40,685 nt of DNA from NCBI GenBank assembly GCA_011390735.1, contig JAABRV010000004.1, positions 1 to 40,685 on the forward strand, written 5' to 3'. A program made the translations under genes and the position numbers. Each line of letters begins with the position of its first letter. The stretch's first letter is position 1. The DNA comes from Trueperaceae bacterium (GTDB lineage: Bacteria; Deinococcota; Deinococci; Deinococcales; Trueperaceae). Below the pieces are notes generated by a model. It was not told the DNA's origin, did no database searches, and saw only the letters and a list, made by a program, of their open reading frames with translations. This document shows positions 17,515 through 26,324 of the stretch, piece after piece.

Positions 17515-18233
17515 AGCCCTGGTCGCTGCTGCTGGTGCTGCTCGTCGCCCTGCCGCTCGTCGTCGGCGTGGTCAACCTGCCGCCCCACGACGCGCCGGAC
17601 GCGCCGATCCACACCGGCGTCGGCGTCCGCTACCTCGCGCGCGGGGTGGAGGAGACGGGCAACAAGAACCTCGTCACCGCCGTGCTGCTCAACTACCGCG
17701 GCTTCGACACCTTTTTCGAGGTCGTCGTCATCTTCACGGCGTTGGCCGCGGTGCTCGCGCTCCCGCGGGGCAGCGCCGCCGACCCCGGCGGTGCGCCGGC
17801 GGCGGCCGCGAAGGCGGCCAACGGATCGGACATCGTCCCGGTCAGCCCGGTCGTGAGCTACGTCGTGCGCCTCATGGCCCCGTTCATGGCGATGTTCGCC
17901 CTGGCGATGCTCTTCCGTGGCCACGTCACGCCCGGCGGCGGCTTCCAGGCCGCGGCGGTGTTCGCGGCGATCTTCATCGCCCTCGGCCTGGTCCTCGGGC
18001 CCACCCGCGTGGCCGAGCTGGTGCCCGACGACTGGCGACCGTGGCTGCAGGGCGCGGCGCCGTTGGCCTTCGCGCTGATCGCGGCGATCGGCTGGCGCCT
18101 CACCGGCGCCTTCCTCGGCTTCCCCACCGACGACCACACCGCGCAGGAGGCGATGGGTCTCTTCCTGGAGGTCGGCATCGCGCTCGGGGGCGGCGTCATC
18201 CTGGCGCGCCTGTTCGTGGAGATGGAGACCTGA
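17511..18233 (+). CDS. mnhB: MbhE-like domain fused to MnhB
   Basis: N-part GVRYLARGVEETGNKNLVTAVLLNYRGFDTFFEVVVIFTALAAVLAL (MbhE/MrpA C-terminal-like); C-part VVRLMAPFMAMFALAMLFRGHVTPGGGFQAAAVFA (MnhB). Confidence 0.88.
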   Translation: MKPWSLLLVLLVALPLVVGVVNLPPHDAPDAPIHTGVGVRYLARGVEETGNKNLVTAVLLNYRGFDTFFEVVVIFTALAAVLALPRGSAADPGGAPAAAAKAANGSDIVPVSPVVSYVVRLMAPFMAMFALAMLFRGHVTPGGGFQAAAVFAAIFIALGLVLGPTRVAELVPDDWRPWLQGAAPLAFALIAAIGWRLTGAFLGFPTDDHTAQEAMGLFLEVGIALGGGVILARLFVEMET

Positions 18234-18584
18234 ATGCTGCTCTTCGGGCTCGATCTCGACTACGTCCTCGTCGTCGTCCTCTTCTGCGTCGGCCTGTACA
18301 TGCTGGTGTCCAAGAGCAACCTCCTGAAGAAGCTGCTCGGGCTCAACGTCATGGAGACGGCCGTCTTCGCCTTCATCGTCACCTCCGGCATGATCGAGGG
18401 CGGCGACCCGCCCATCCTGGTCGCCGGGACCGCGGCCCCGTACGCCAGCCCGATCCCCCAGGCGATGGTCCTCACCGGGATCGTGGTGGCCGTGAGCGTG
18501 ACGGCCGTCGCCCTGGCGCTCATCGTGCAGATCCACGCGCACTTCGGGACGATCGAGGTCGATGAGCTCAAGGAGCTGCCGTGA
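18234..18584 (+). CDS. mnhC: Mrp antiporter subunit MnhC (NuoK-like)
   Basis: FCVGLYMLVSKSNLLKKLLGLNVMETAVFAFIVTSG...DPPILV...IPQAMVLTGIVVAVSVTAVALALIVQIH. Confidence 0.94.
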   Translation: MLLFGLDLDYVLVVVLFCVGLYMLVSKSNLLKKLLGLNVMETAVFAFIVTSGMIEGGDPPILVAGTAAPYASPIPQAMVLTGIVVAVSVTAVALALIVQIHAHFGTIEVDELKELP

Positions 18585-20074
18585 ACGCCGGCTGGGCCGA
18601 GGCGCTCCCCTGGACGATCGTGCTGCCGATGGTGGGCGCCGTGCTCACGCCGGCCGTGGCCGCGCGGCGCCCGCGGCTGGCGGGCACCTGGGCGTGGGGC
18701 GTGCTGCTGGTCGCCTCGGCGCTGGCGTCGGGGCTCGTCTACCAGCTGGCGACAACGGGGCCGTTCTCCTACGACGTGGGCGGCTGGGCGCAGCCCTACG
18801 GCATCGAGCTGCGCTTCGACCACTTCAGCGCCTGGGTGCTACCGCTGCTGCTGCTGTTCGTCGTCATCGTGCCGTTCTCCTGGCGCTACCTCGACCACGT
18901 CATGCCCGACGAGCGGCGCCCGGCGTTCTACGCCCTCCTGCTGCTCAACGCCGGCGGCATGATCGGCTTCTGCGTCACCGGCGACTTCTTCAACCTGTTC
19001 GTCTTCACCGAGGTGGTGTCGCTCTCCAGCTACGCGCTGGTGGCGGTCGGCGGCCGCGGCCTGGCGGCGTTCGCGGCCCTGAAGTACCTGTTCATCGGCG
19101 CGGTGTCGTCGCTGCTCATGCTCTTCGCGACGGCGCAGCTGTTCGCCCTGACCGGCAGCCTCAACATGGCGGACGTCGCCGGACGGCTCGCGGACGTGGG
19201 CGGCGGCCCGGCGGTCATGGTGGCCTTCGCGGCCTACGCCGTGTCGTTCATGGTGAAGACGGCGATGTTCCCCGTGCACGTGTGGCTGCCGGACGCGCAC
19301 GCGATCGCGCCCAGCCCCGTCAGCGCCGTGCTCTCGGGGATGGTCGTCAAGATCGGCATCATCGGCATGCTGCGCGTCTACCAGGTGTTCTTCGCCGCCG
19401 ACGTGCTCGAGCTGGGGGCCTTCAACCAGACGCTGGTGTGGTTCGGCGCGATCTCCATCGTCATGGGGGCCTTCTTCGCCATCTTCCAGGACGACATCAA
19501 GCTGATGCTCGCCTACTCGACGATCTCGAACATCGGCTACATCGTGCTCGGCCTCGGGTTGGCGTCGCCCTACGCGGTGATCGGGGCCTCGGTCCACGTG
19601 TTCAACCACGCGCTGATCAAGGCGACGCTCTTCCTGGCCGCCGGCGCCATCATCCACCAGACCGGTCTCCGCACGCTCTCCGACCTCCGCGGCATCGCGC
19701 GCCGGATGCCGCAGACCTCCGCCGCGATGGCCGTCGGCGCGGTCTCGATCGTCGGGCTGCCGCCCACGGCCGGCTTCGTCTGCAAGTGGTACATCGCGCT
19801 CGGGGCGTTCGAGTCCGGTCAGGCGCCGTTCGGCTTCGCGCTGGTGTTCGGTGCGCTGTTCATCTTCATCTACTACGTCCGCATGCTCAACGCCTTCTAC
19901 TTCCAGGAGCCGGTGCACGACGTCGTGATCGAGGCGAACGAGGCGCCCTGGTCGATGCGGGCACCGGTCATCGTGCTCGCGACCCTGTGCCTGGTGCTCG
20001 GTGTGCTCGGGGGGATCCCGCTCAGCTTCGTCGAGCCCGCCGTCCTCGAGCTGTTGCCCTTCTGGGGGAACTGA
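18581..20074 (+). CDS. mnhD: Mrp antiporter subunit MnhD (proton-conducting, NuoL/M/N family) copy 1
   Basis: FVKTAMFPVHVWLPDAHAIAPSPVSAVLSGMVVKIGIIGMLR-type core (...SFMVKTAMFPVHVWLPDAHAIAPSPVSAVLSG); DDIKLMLAYSTISNIGYIVLGL. Confidence 0.93.
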   Translation: MNAGWAEALPWTIVLPMVGAVLTPAVAARRPRLAGTWAWGVLLVASALASGLVYQLATTGPFSYDVGGWAQPYGIELRFDHFSAWVLPLLLLFVVIVPFSWRYLDHVMPDERRPAFYALLLLNAGGMIGFCVTGDFFNLFVFTEVVSLSSYALVAVGGRGLAAFAALKYLFIGAVSSLLMLFATAQLFALTGSLNMADVAGRLADVGGGPAVMVAFAAYAVSFMVKTAMFPVHVWLPDAHAIAPSPVSAVLSGMVVKIGIIGMLRVYQVFFAADVLELGAFNQTLVWFGAISIVMGAFFAIFQDDIKLMLAYSTISNIGYIVLGLGLASPYAVIGASVHVFNHALIKATLFLAAGAIIHQTGLRTLSDLRGIARRMPQTSAAMAVGAVSIVGLPPTAGFVCKWYIALGAFESGQAPFGFALVFGALFIFIYYVRMLNAFYFQEPVHDVVIEANEAPWSMRAPVIVLATLCLVLGVLGGIPLSFVEPAVLELLPFWGN

Positions 20075-20075
20075 C

Positions 20076-21581
20076 ATGGACGTCGTCGACGCCCGCCCGA
20101 TCCTGGCGCCCTTCGTCTCGTTCCTGTGCGCGGGCCTCGTGTTCGCGGTCGGCCGCAGCATCTTCTGGCGGCGCTTCTTCACCTTCCTCGCCGCCTTCAT
20201 CAAGATGGGCCTGGTCCTCTCGATGCTGCCCGGCACGCTCCGCGGCGTGGTGTACGTCTACGACTTCGTCGAGTTCACGCCCGGCATCGGCATCGCCTTC
20301 CGCGCCGACGCCTACGGCATGTTCTTCGCGCTGGTGTCCTCGACGCTGTGGCTGTTCACGACGATCTACGCGATCGGCTACATGCAGGGGGACCGCGACC
20401 GGGTGCGCTTCTTCGGGTTCTTCGCGCTGTGCGTCTCCACGACGGTCGGGGTCGCGTTCGCCGAGAACCTGCTGACGTTCTTCCTCTTCTACGAGACCCT
20501 GACGATCTGCACCTACCCGCTGGTCGTGCACGCCGAGACGCCCGAGGCGCTGCGCGCCGGCCGCATCTACCTCACCTACACGCTGATCGGTGGCGGCTTC
20601 GCGCTGGTCGGCGCGGTCATGGTCAACGCGGTCGCGGGCACGCTGACGCTGTCACAGCCGGGCATCCTGAGCGGCGACCTCGGGACCCCCACGCTGGCGA
20701 TCATCTTCACGTGCCTGACCATCGGCTTCGGGGTCAAGGCGGGCATCATGCCGCTCCACGGCTGGCTGCCCATCGCGATGGTCGCGCCGACGCCGGTCAG
20801 CGCGCTGCTGCACGCCGTCGCGGTCGTCAAGGTCGGCGCCTTCGGCGTCACGCGGGTGATCTACAACGTCTTCGGCGTCGAGCTGCTCGGCGTCCTCGGC
20901 TTCACCGTCCCGCTCGCCTTCCTGGCGGCCTTCACGATCGTCGCCTCGTCCACGATCGCCCTCACCCAGGACCACCTGAAGCGCCGGCTCGCCTACTCGA
21001 CGATCAGCCAGCTCTCGTACATCGTGCTGGGCGCCGCGCTGCTCACGCCGTTGGCGGCGACCGCGGCGATCATCCACGTCGCCAACCAGGCGTTCGCCAA
21101 GATCACGATGTTCTTCGTCGTCGGCGCGATCGCCCGCACCACCGGCAAGAAGCACGTCAGCGAGATCGACGGCATCGCCGCCCGCATGCCGATCAGCATG
21201 GCGGCGTTCACGATCGCGGCGCTGTCGTTCGTCGGCGTGCCGCTGACGGCGGGCTTCATCACCAAGTGGTACCTGGCGCTCGGCGCGCTCGAGGCCGACG
21301 CCTGGTGGTTCGTGCTGGTGCTCATCGTCAGCGCCCTGCTCAATGCCGGCTACTTCTTCCCGATCGTGCACCGCGCCTACTTCCGGCCGGCCAAGGAGCC
21401 GTGGCCGACGCTGGAGGAGGGGCGCCGCTTCGAGACGGCCAAGACGCTGCTGTTCCCGATCGTCATCTGCGCCGCCTACGTCCTGCTGCTCGGCGTGACC
21501 GCCGAGGTGCCGGGCATGCCCTTCTCGATCGCACAGGTGGCGGTGGAGAGCTTCTTCGCCGGGGGCGGGGTCGTCCCGTGA
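20076..21581 (+). CDS. Proton-conducting membrane transporter (NuoL/M/N family) copy 2
   Basis: GFGVKAGIMPLHGWLPIAMVAPTPVSALLHAVAVVKVGAFGVTR; DHLKRRLAYSTISQLSYIVLGA. Confidence 0.92.
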   Translation: MDVVDARPILAPFVSFLCAGLVFAVGRSIFWRRFFTFLAAFIKMGLVLSMLPGTLRGVVYVYDFVEFTPGIGIAFRADAYGMFFALVSSTLWLFTTIYAIGYMQGDRDRVRFFGFFALCVSTTVGVAFAENLLTFFLFYETLTICTYPLVVHAETPEALRAGRIYLTYTLIGGGFALVGAVMVNAVAGTLTLSQPGILSGDLGTPTLAIIFTCLTIGFGVKAGIMPLHGWLPIAMVAPTPVSALLHAVAVVKVGAFGVTRVIYNVFGVELLGVLGFTVPLAFLAAFTIVASSTIALTQDHLKRRLAYSTISQLSYIVLGAALLTPLAATAAIIHVANQAFAKITMFFVVGAIARTTGKKHVSEIDGIAARMPISMAAFTIAALSFVGVPLTAGFITKWYLALGALEADAWWFVLVLIVSALLNAGYFFPIVHRAYFRPAKEPWPTLEEGRRFETAKTLLFPIVICAAYVLLLGVTAEVPGMPFSIAQVAVESFFAGGGVVP

Positions 21582-23134
21582 GCCCCAGCGTCGGCGTGGT
21601 CGTCTCGTGGTGGCCGGGCATCGCGGTCGCCCTCCCGCTCGTCGGCGTGGCCGTGTCCGCGGCGACCGGGTGGTCGGAGCGCCGGCGCGCCTCGGTGTTG
21701 GCGGGCCTGACCTTCGGCTCGCTGCTCGTTGCGCTCGGCCTGATCCGCGAGGTGCTCGCCGGGCGGATGCCCGAGGTCCACCTGCTGCACATGACGGCGC
21801 AGCTGTGGATGGTGCTGCGCGTCGACGCTGCGGGGGCGCTCTACGGCGCGACCGTGGCGGCCCTCGGCCTGTTGGCCCTGACGTACGCGTTCGGTTACGT
21901 GCAGCCTGGACCACGGCGCGCGCGTTTCTTCGCCTTCTTCATGGCCTGCCTCGCCTGCACCCTCGGGGTGGCGTACGCCGGCAACCTGCTCACCTTCCTC
22001 GTCTTCTACGAGGCGTTCTCGGTGCTGACGTACGCGCTCGTCGTCCACGAGCAGACGCCGGCCGCCATCGCCGCCGGGACGAAGTACATCGCCTACATCC
22101 TCGTCGGCGGCAGCCTGGTCCTCGCCGGCGTGCTGCTCACGTTCTTCCTCGCCGGCGACCTCGCCTTCGTGGGCGGCGGGTTCCTGCCGGTCGATGCGCC
22201 GCGCGGCCAGCTGCTGACGGCGTTCTGGTGCTTCGTCGTCGGCTTCGGGGTCAAGGCCGCGCTGGTGCCGCTGCACGGCTGGGTGCCGGACGCGCATCCG
22301 GCCGCGCCGGCGCCGTTCTCGGCGGTGCTCTCGGGCGTGATGGTCGCCGCCGGTGCCTTCGGCATCATGCGGGTCGTCTTCGACGTGGTCGGCGTCGGGC
22401 TCTTCACTTCGCTGGGGGTGGCCCCATGGCTGACCGCCATCGCCGCGGTCACCATACTCGTGGGCGCGCTGCTGGCCCTGGGCCAGGAGGACCTCAAGCG
22501 CCGACTGGCGTACTCGACGATCAGCCAGATGGGGTACCTGACGCTCGCGGTGTCGCTCGCCGGCTCCGGCGTCATGGCCGGGGGCCTGGTCCACCTGGTG
22601 CACCACGCCTTCATGAAGGGCACGCTGTTCTTCTGCGCCGGCCTGTGGATCCACGTGACGGGCGCGCGCCGGCTCGGCGAGCTGCGGGGCGTGGGGGCGC
22701 GCATGCCGCTGACGACGGCGGCCTTCACGCTGGCGGCCCTGGGGATGATCGGCGTCCCGCCGCTGTCCGGCTTCGTCAGCAAGTGGTGGCTGGGCGTCGG
22801 CATGCTCGAGATCGGCGCCGGGGCGGCGCTGGCGGTGCTGTTGGCGGGCGCCCTGCTCGCCGCCGCCTACCTGCTGCCGGTCGTGTACGCCGCCTACTTC
22901 GCCCCGACCCGGCCCGGTGCCGCGACCGGGGCCGGCGCCGCGAGCCGAGCGGGTGGGGCGACCCCGACCGGCGACCCGGCATCGCGGGGTGCCCGCGAGG
23001 CGCCCTGGACGATGCTGGGCCCCACGCTGGCCGCCGCCGCGCTGACGCTCGCCTTCGGCCTCGGATCGCACCTGCGCGGCTTCCCGCTGCAGCTGGCGGA
23101 GCGCGCCGTGCTCGCCTGGTTCGGTGGGGGTTGA
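21578..23134 (+). CDS. Proton-conducting membrane transporter (NuoL/M/N family) copy 3
   Basis: GFGVKAALVPLHGWVPDAHPAAPAPFSAVLSGVMVAAGAFGIMR; EDLKRRLAYSTISQMGYLTLAV; GTG start 21578. Confidence 0.92.
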   Translation: MSPSVGVVVSWWPGIAVALPLVGVAVSAATGWSERRRASVLAGLTFGSLLVALGLIREVLAGRMPEVHLLHMTAQLWMVLRVDAAGALYGATVAALGLLALTYAFGYVQPGPRRARFFAFFMACLACTLGVAYAGNLLTFLVFYEAFSVLTYALVVHEQTPAAIAAGTKYIAYILVGGSLVLAGVLLTFFLAGDLAFVGGGFLPVDAPRGQLLTAFWCFVVGFGVKAALVPLHGWVPDAHPAAPAPFSAVLSGVMVAAGAFGIMRVVFDVVGVGLFTSLGVAPWLTAIAAVTILVGALLALGQEDLKRRLAYSTISQMGYLTLAVSLAGSGVMAGGLVHLVHHAFMKGTLFFCAGLWIHVTGARRLGELRGVGARMPLTTAAFTLAALGMIGVPPLSGFVSKWWLGVGMLEIGAGAALAVLLAGALLAAAYLLPVVYAAYFAPTRPGAATGAGAASRAGGATPTGDPASRGAREAPWTMLGPTLAAAALTLAFGLGSHLRGFPLQLAERAVLAWFGGG

Positions 23135-25277
23135 CGCGATGACGCATGCCGGACCCATGCTCGTCCTGCTGGTGCCGCTGGCGGCGATCCCGCTGCTGTG
23201 GCCGGCCGGCCGCTGGGGCCGGGTGGCGATGGGGTGGCTGGTCACGCTCGCCTCGGCCGCATCCTTCGCCGCGGTGGCGGCGATGGCGCCGGCGGTCGTG
23301 GCCCACGGGCGCCTGACCGTCAGCGTGCCCGGGGTGCTGGGCCGGTTGGGCTTCGCGCTCGACGGCGTCGGCCTCGTCTTCGCGCTGATCACCACGTTCG
23401 TGTGGACCTGCGCCTCGCTCTACGCCATCGACTACCTGCAACACGACGGCAAGGAGCGGCGCTACCACCTCACCAGCCTGCTGACGCTCGCGGCGATGAT
23501 CGGCATCGTCGTCGCCAGCGACCTCATCACCCTCTACGTGTTCTTCGAGTGGCTCGGGTTGGCGGCCTACCTGTTCGTGGTCCACGTCGGCGGCCGCGAG
23601 GCCGACCGGGCTGGCCTCAAGTACCTCATCCTGACGCTGCTCGGCGGCTTCGCGGTGCTGACGGGCGCGCTGATCGTGCAGGGGATGGGCGGCGGCGAGC
23701 TGGGCGTCGCGCTGGCCCTGGAGCCCGGCAGCGAGACGATGCGCTGGGTGGCCGCCGCACTCCTGGTCCTCGGCTTCGGGGTCAAGGCGGGCGTGCTCGG
23801 CCTCCACATCTGGCTGCCCGACGCCCACACGGCGGCGCCGGCGCCCGCAAGCGCGCTGCTGTCGGGCCTGATGATCAAGGCGGGCGCCTACGGCATCCTG
23901 CGCACCGTGGCCGGCCTCTTCGGGGGCGGCCCCGATGCGCCCCCGTCGCTGGCGCTGCAGGCCGAGACCCTCGCGCTGGCGGTGCTGTTCCTGGGCAGCG
24001 CGACGATGTTCGTGGGCGTCGTGATGGCCCTGTGGCAGAACGTGGCCAAGCGGCTGCTGGCGTACAGCAGCGTCAGCCAGATGGGCTTCATCCTGGTCGG
24101 CATCGGCGCGGCGGCCTACCTGGCGGAGGGCGGCAGCGTCGGCTGGACCGGGACGCTGCTGCACGTGGTCAACCACGCGCTGTTCAAGGGCCTGCTGTTC
24201 CTGGGCCTCGGCGCCGTCATCCACGCGACCGGCGAGGGCGACCTGCGGCGCCTCGGGGGCCTCTGGCGGCGCATGCCGTGGACCTTCGCCTTCGTCGTCA
24301 TCGCCGTCGGCGGCATCTCCGGGCTCCCGGGGCTCAACGGCTTCGTCAGCAAGAGCGTCCTGCACCACGCGCTGGCGTACGCCGAGGGCCACCACCACCT
24401 GGTCGCGCTCCAGTGGGCCGAGTGGGTGTTCACGATCACGACGATCGGCACCGCGGCCGCGCTGATCAAGCTGCTCGCCATGACCTTCCTCGGGTCCGCC
24501 CGCGCGGACCTCGGGCGGCCCGTGCACGAGGCCTCCTGGCGCATGCGCCTGGCGATGGGGGCGATGGCCGCCGCGATCGTCGCGCTCGGGCTGCGCCCGC
24601 AGCTCTTGGCGCCGGTGCTCGCCGCGGGCGTCGAGGTCTACGCCGCCTCCTCGGCCGGCGTGCTGGGCTACGTGACCTCGCCGATCGGTCACGCCGCCGA
24701 CCTGCGCGCGGCGGCGACGGCCCTCACGCTGGGCGCTCTGGTGGCCTGGGCGAGCGCGCGCTGGCGCGTGTTCGATCGGCCACCCCCGGTGTGGCTGTCG
24801 CTCGACCGCCTGCTGGCCCTGGCGATCGCGGCCGGCACCGCCGCGATCCGTTGGGGCCTGGCCGAGCGCGCGGCCTTCGAGGCGAGCGCGCGCCGCCTCT
24901 TCGAGCGCGAGCGCGACGCGGTCCTCGCGGCCACCGCCCGACCCCCCATCGTCGGCCGGCGGCTGTGGCTGCGCCTGCGGGTGCAGACCCTCGCCGCCAT
25001 CGAGCGCCTGGCCGCCAACTGGGAGCTCGCCGAGCGCTTCACCCGCCAGCTCGGCCAACGCCTCGACGAGAGCCGGCGGCTCGACGAGAGCCGGCGGCTG
25101 CAGCGCGAGGCGCGCCTCGCGCACCCGGAAGCGGTCGTGGTGCCCGGGAGCGAGGAGCTCAGGCGGGCGGCCCGTCGCCGCATCCAGCGCGATACGCGCG
25201 ACCTCAGCCTCAACGTGGGCGTGCTGTTCGTCGTTTGGCTCCTGTTCCTGGGGGCGCTGTGGATCGTGGCGAGTTGA
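23124..25277 (+). CDS. Proton-conducting membrane transporter (NuoL/M/N family) copy 4 with long C-terminal extension
   Basis: GFGVKAGVLGLHIWLPDAHTAAPAPASALLSGLMIKAGAYGILR; KRLLAYSSVSQMGFILVG; then an extra Arg/Glu-rich region and final TM. Alternative ATG 23139. Confidence 0.9.
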   Translation: MGVDAMTHAGPMLVLLVPLAAIPLLWPAGRWGRVAMGWLVTLASAASFAAVAAMAPAVVAHGRLTVSVPGVLGRLGFALDGVGLVFALITTFVWTCASLYAIDYLQHDGKERRYHLTSLLTLAAMIGIVVASDLITLYVFFEWLGLAAYLFVVHVGGREADRAGLKYLILTLLGGFAVLTGALIVQGMGGGELGVALALEPGSETMRWVAAALLVLGFGVKAGVLGLHIWLPDAHTAAPAPASALLSGLMIKAGAYGILRTVAGLFGGGPDAPPSLALQAETLALAVLFLGSATMFVGVVMALWQNVAKRLLAYSSVSQMGFILVGIGAAAYLAEGGSVGWTGTLLHVVNHALFKGLLFLGLGAVIHATGEGDLRRLGGLWRRMPWTFAFVVIAVGGISGLPGLNGFVSKSVLHHALAYAEGHHHLVALQWAEWVFTITTIGTAAALIKLLAMTFLGSARADLGRPVHEASWRMRLAMGAMAAAIVALGLRPQLLAPVLAAGVEVYAASSAGVLGYVTSPIGHAADLRAAATALTLGALVAWASARWRVFDRPPPVWLSLDRLLALAIAAGTAAIRWGLAERAAFEASARRLFERERDAVLAATARPPIVGRRLWLRLRVQTLAAIERLAANWELAERFTRQLGQRLDESRRLDESRRLQREARLAHPEAVVVPGSEELRRAARRRIQRDTRDLSLNVGVLFVVWLLFLGALWIVAS
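25062..25097 (+). repeat. 18-bp perfect tandem duplication inside CDS (LDESRR x2)
   Basis: CTCGACGAGAGCCGGCGG repeated twice head to tail. Confidence 0.95.
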
Positions 25278-25337
25278 GGCCGTGCCGGCCGGCGGGCGCG
25301 GCGCCGCTCATGGCCGCGCCGGGGGCCACGAGGGCGC

Positions 25338-25367
25338 TTGCCTAGCTCGCGGCCGATCTGGTAGGCT
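25338..25367 (+). promoter_or_regulatory. Candidate rplU promoter (TTGCCT - 18 - TAGGCT)
   Basis: -35/-10-like hexamers about 150 bp upstream of L21. Confidence 0.5.
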
Positions 25368-25517
25368 TTCGGTTCTGGACCGGAGCGCCCGCGGGCGCGA
25401 CCGGCCATCGAACGGTCGGACGCCTGCCAGGCCTCGGAGCCCAAGCGGTGCGTCCACGTTCGCACGTCGCCCCGACCCCGGCCTTCGCCGGCCGCGGGCA
25501 TCGGAGGTAGGAGAGCC

Positions 25518-25823
25518 ATGTTCGCGATCATCGAGTCCGGCGGCAAGCAGTACCGCGTCCAGCAGGGCGACGTGCTGCGCCTGGAGAAACTCGACGCCGA
25601 GCCCGGCGCCACGGTGGATTTCCCCGTGCTGCTGCTCGGCGGCGAGTCGGTCAAGATCGGCAGCCCGCGCGTCGACGGCGCCAGTGTCAGGGCAGAAGTC
25701 GTCGCCCACGGGCGCGGCAACAAGATCCACATCTACAAGTTCCGCGCCAAGGCCAACTACCGGCGCCACACCGGCCACCGTCAGCCCTACACCGAGGTCC
25801 GCGTCACCGGCATCGCCGGCTGA
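25518..25823 (+). CDS. rplU: 50S ribosomal protein L21
   Basis: MFAIIESGGKQYRVQQGDVLRLEKL...KIHIYKFRAKANYRRHTGHRQPYTEVRVTGI. Confidence 0.98.
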   Translation: MFAIIESGGKQYRVQQGDVLRLEKLDAEPGATVDFPVLLLGGESVKIGSPRVDGASVRAEVVAHGRGNKIHIYKFRAKANYRRHTGHRQPYTEVRVTGIAG

Positions 25824-25844
25824 CCGCGGCGCGAGGAGACCCCC

Positions 25845-26123
25845 ATGGCTCACAAGAAAGGCGTCGGCAGCTCCAAGAACGGCCGCGACAGCCAGTCCAA
25901 GCGTCTCGGCGTGAAGCGCTTCGACGGCGAGGTGGTCACCGCCGGCCACATCCTGGTCCGCCAGCGCGGCACCAAGTTCAAGCCCGGCCTCAACGCCGGC
26001 CTCGGCAAGGACTTCACCATCTTCGCCCTGCGCGACGGCGTGGTGCGCTTCGCCGACAAGGGCGCCAAGGGCCGCTTCATCTCCGTCGAGGAGACCGCAC
26101 CGGCGGCGGTGTCGGCCGACTGA
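25845..26123 (+). CDS. rpmA: 50S ribosomal protein L27
   Basis: [48 protein letters not shown]. Confidence 0.98.
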   Translation: MAHKKGVGSSKNGRDSQSKRLGVKRFDGEVVTAGHILVRQRGTKFKPGLNAGLGKDFTIFALRDGVVRFADKGAKGRFISVEETAPAAVSAD

Positions 26124-26207
26124 GCCGAACCCCGCAGTTGGCCGCGCGGCGCCCGCGGTGGGTCGCGGTGCACCCCGCCGGCCCGATGACTTCGAACGCT
26201 CACCCGT

Positions 26208-26234
26208 CGCCCGCGGCCCGAAGGTCCGCGGGCG
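26208..26234 (+). other. Intergenic hairpin between rpmA and obgE
   Basis: 9-bp stem CGCCCGCGG-CCCGAAGGT-CCGCGGGCG; no T tract. Confidence 0.5.
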
Positions 26235-26324
26235 CGTCCTTGGCCCCCACGAACCTGAACACCGCGCCCCCGAGGGAGCGCGGCGCACGCGGCGAGGCAT
26301 CGACCCCGCCAGAGGAGTCCCGCC

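Noticed and set aside
20126-23134. 1002-aa ORF in the same strand, first half
   Set aside because: Only the part from 21578 codes (copy 3 antiporter subunit); the upstream part is an Arg/Ala/Pro-rich out-of-frame read-through of the 20076-21581 gene in GC-rich DNA.
22776-25124. 782-aa antisense ORF over antiporter subunit 4
   Set aside because: High-GC shadow ORF opposite a clearly coding frame; no recognisable domain.
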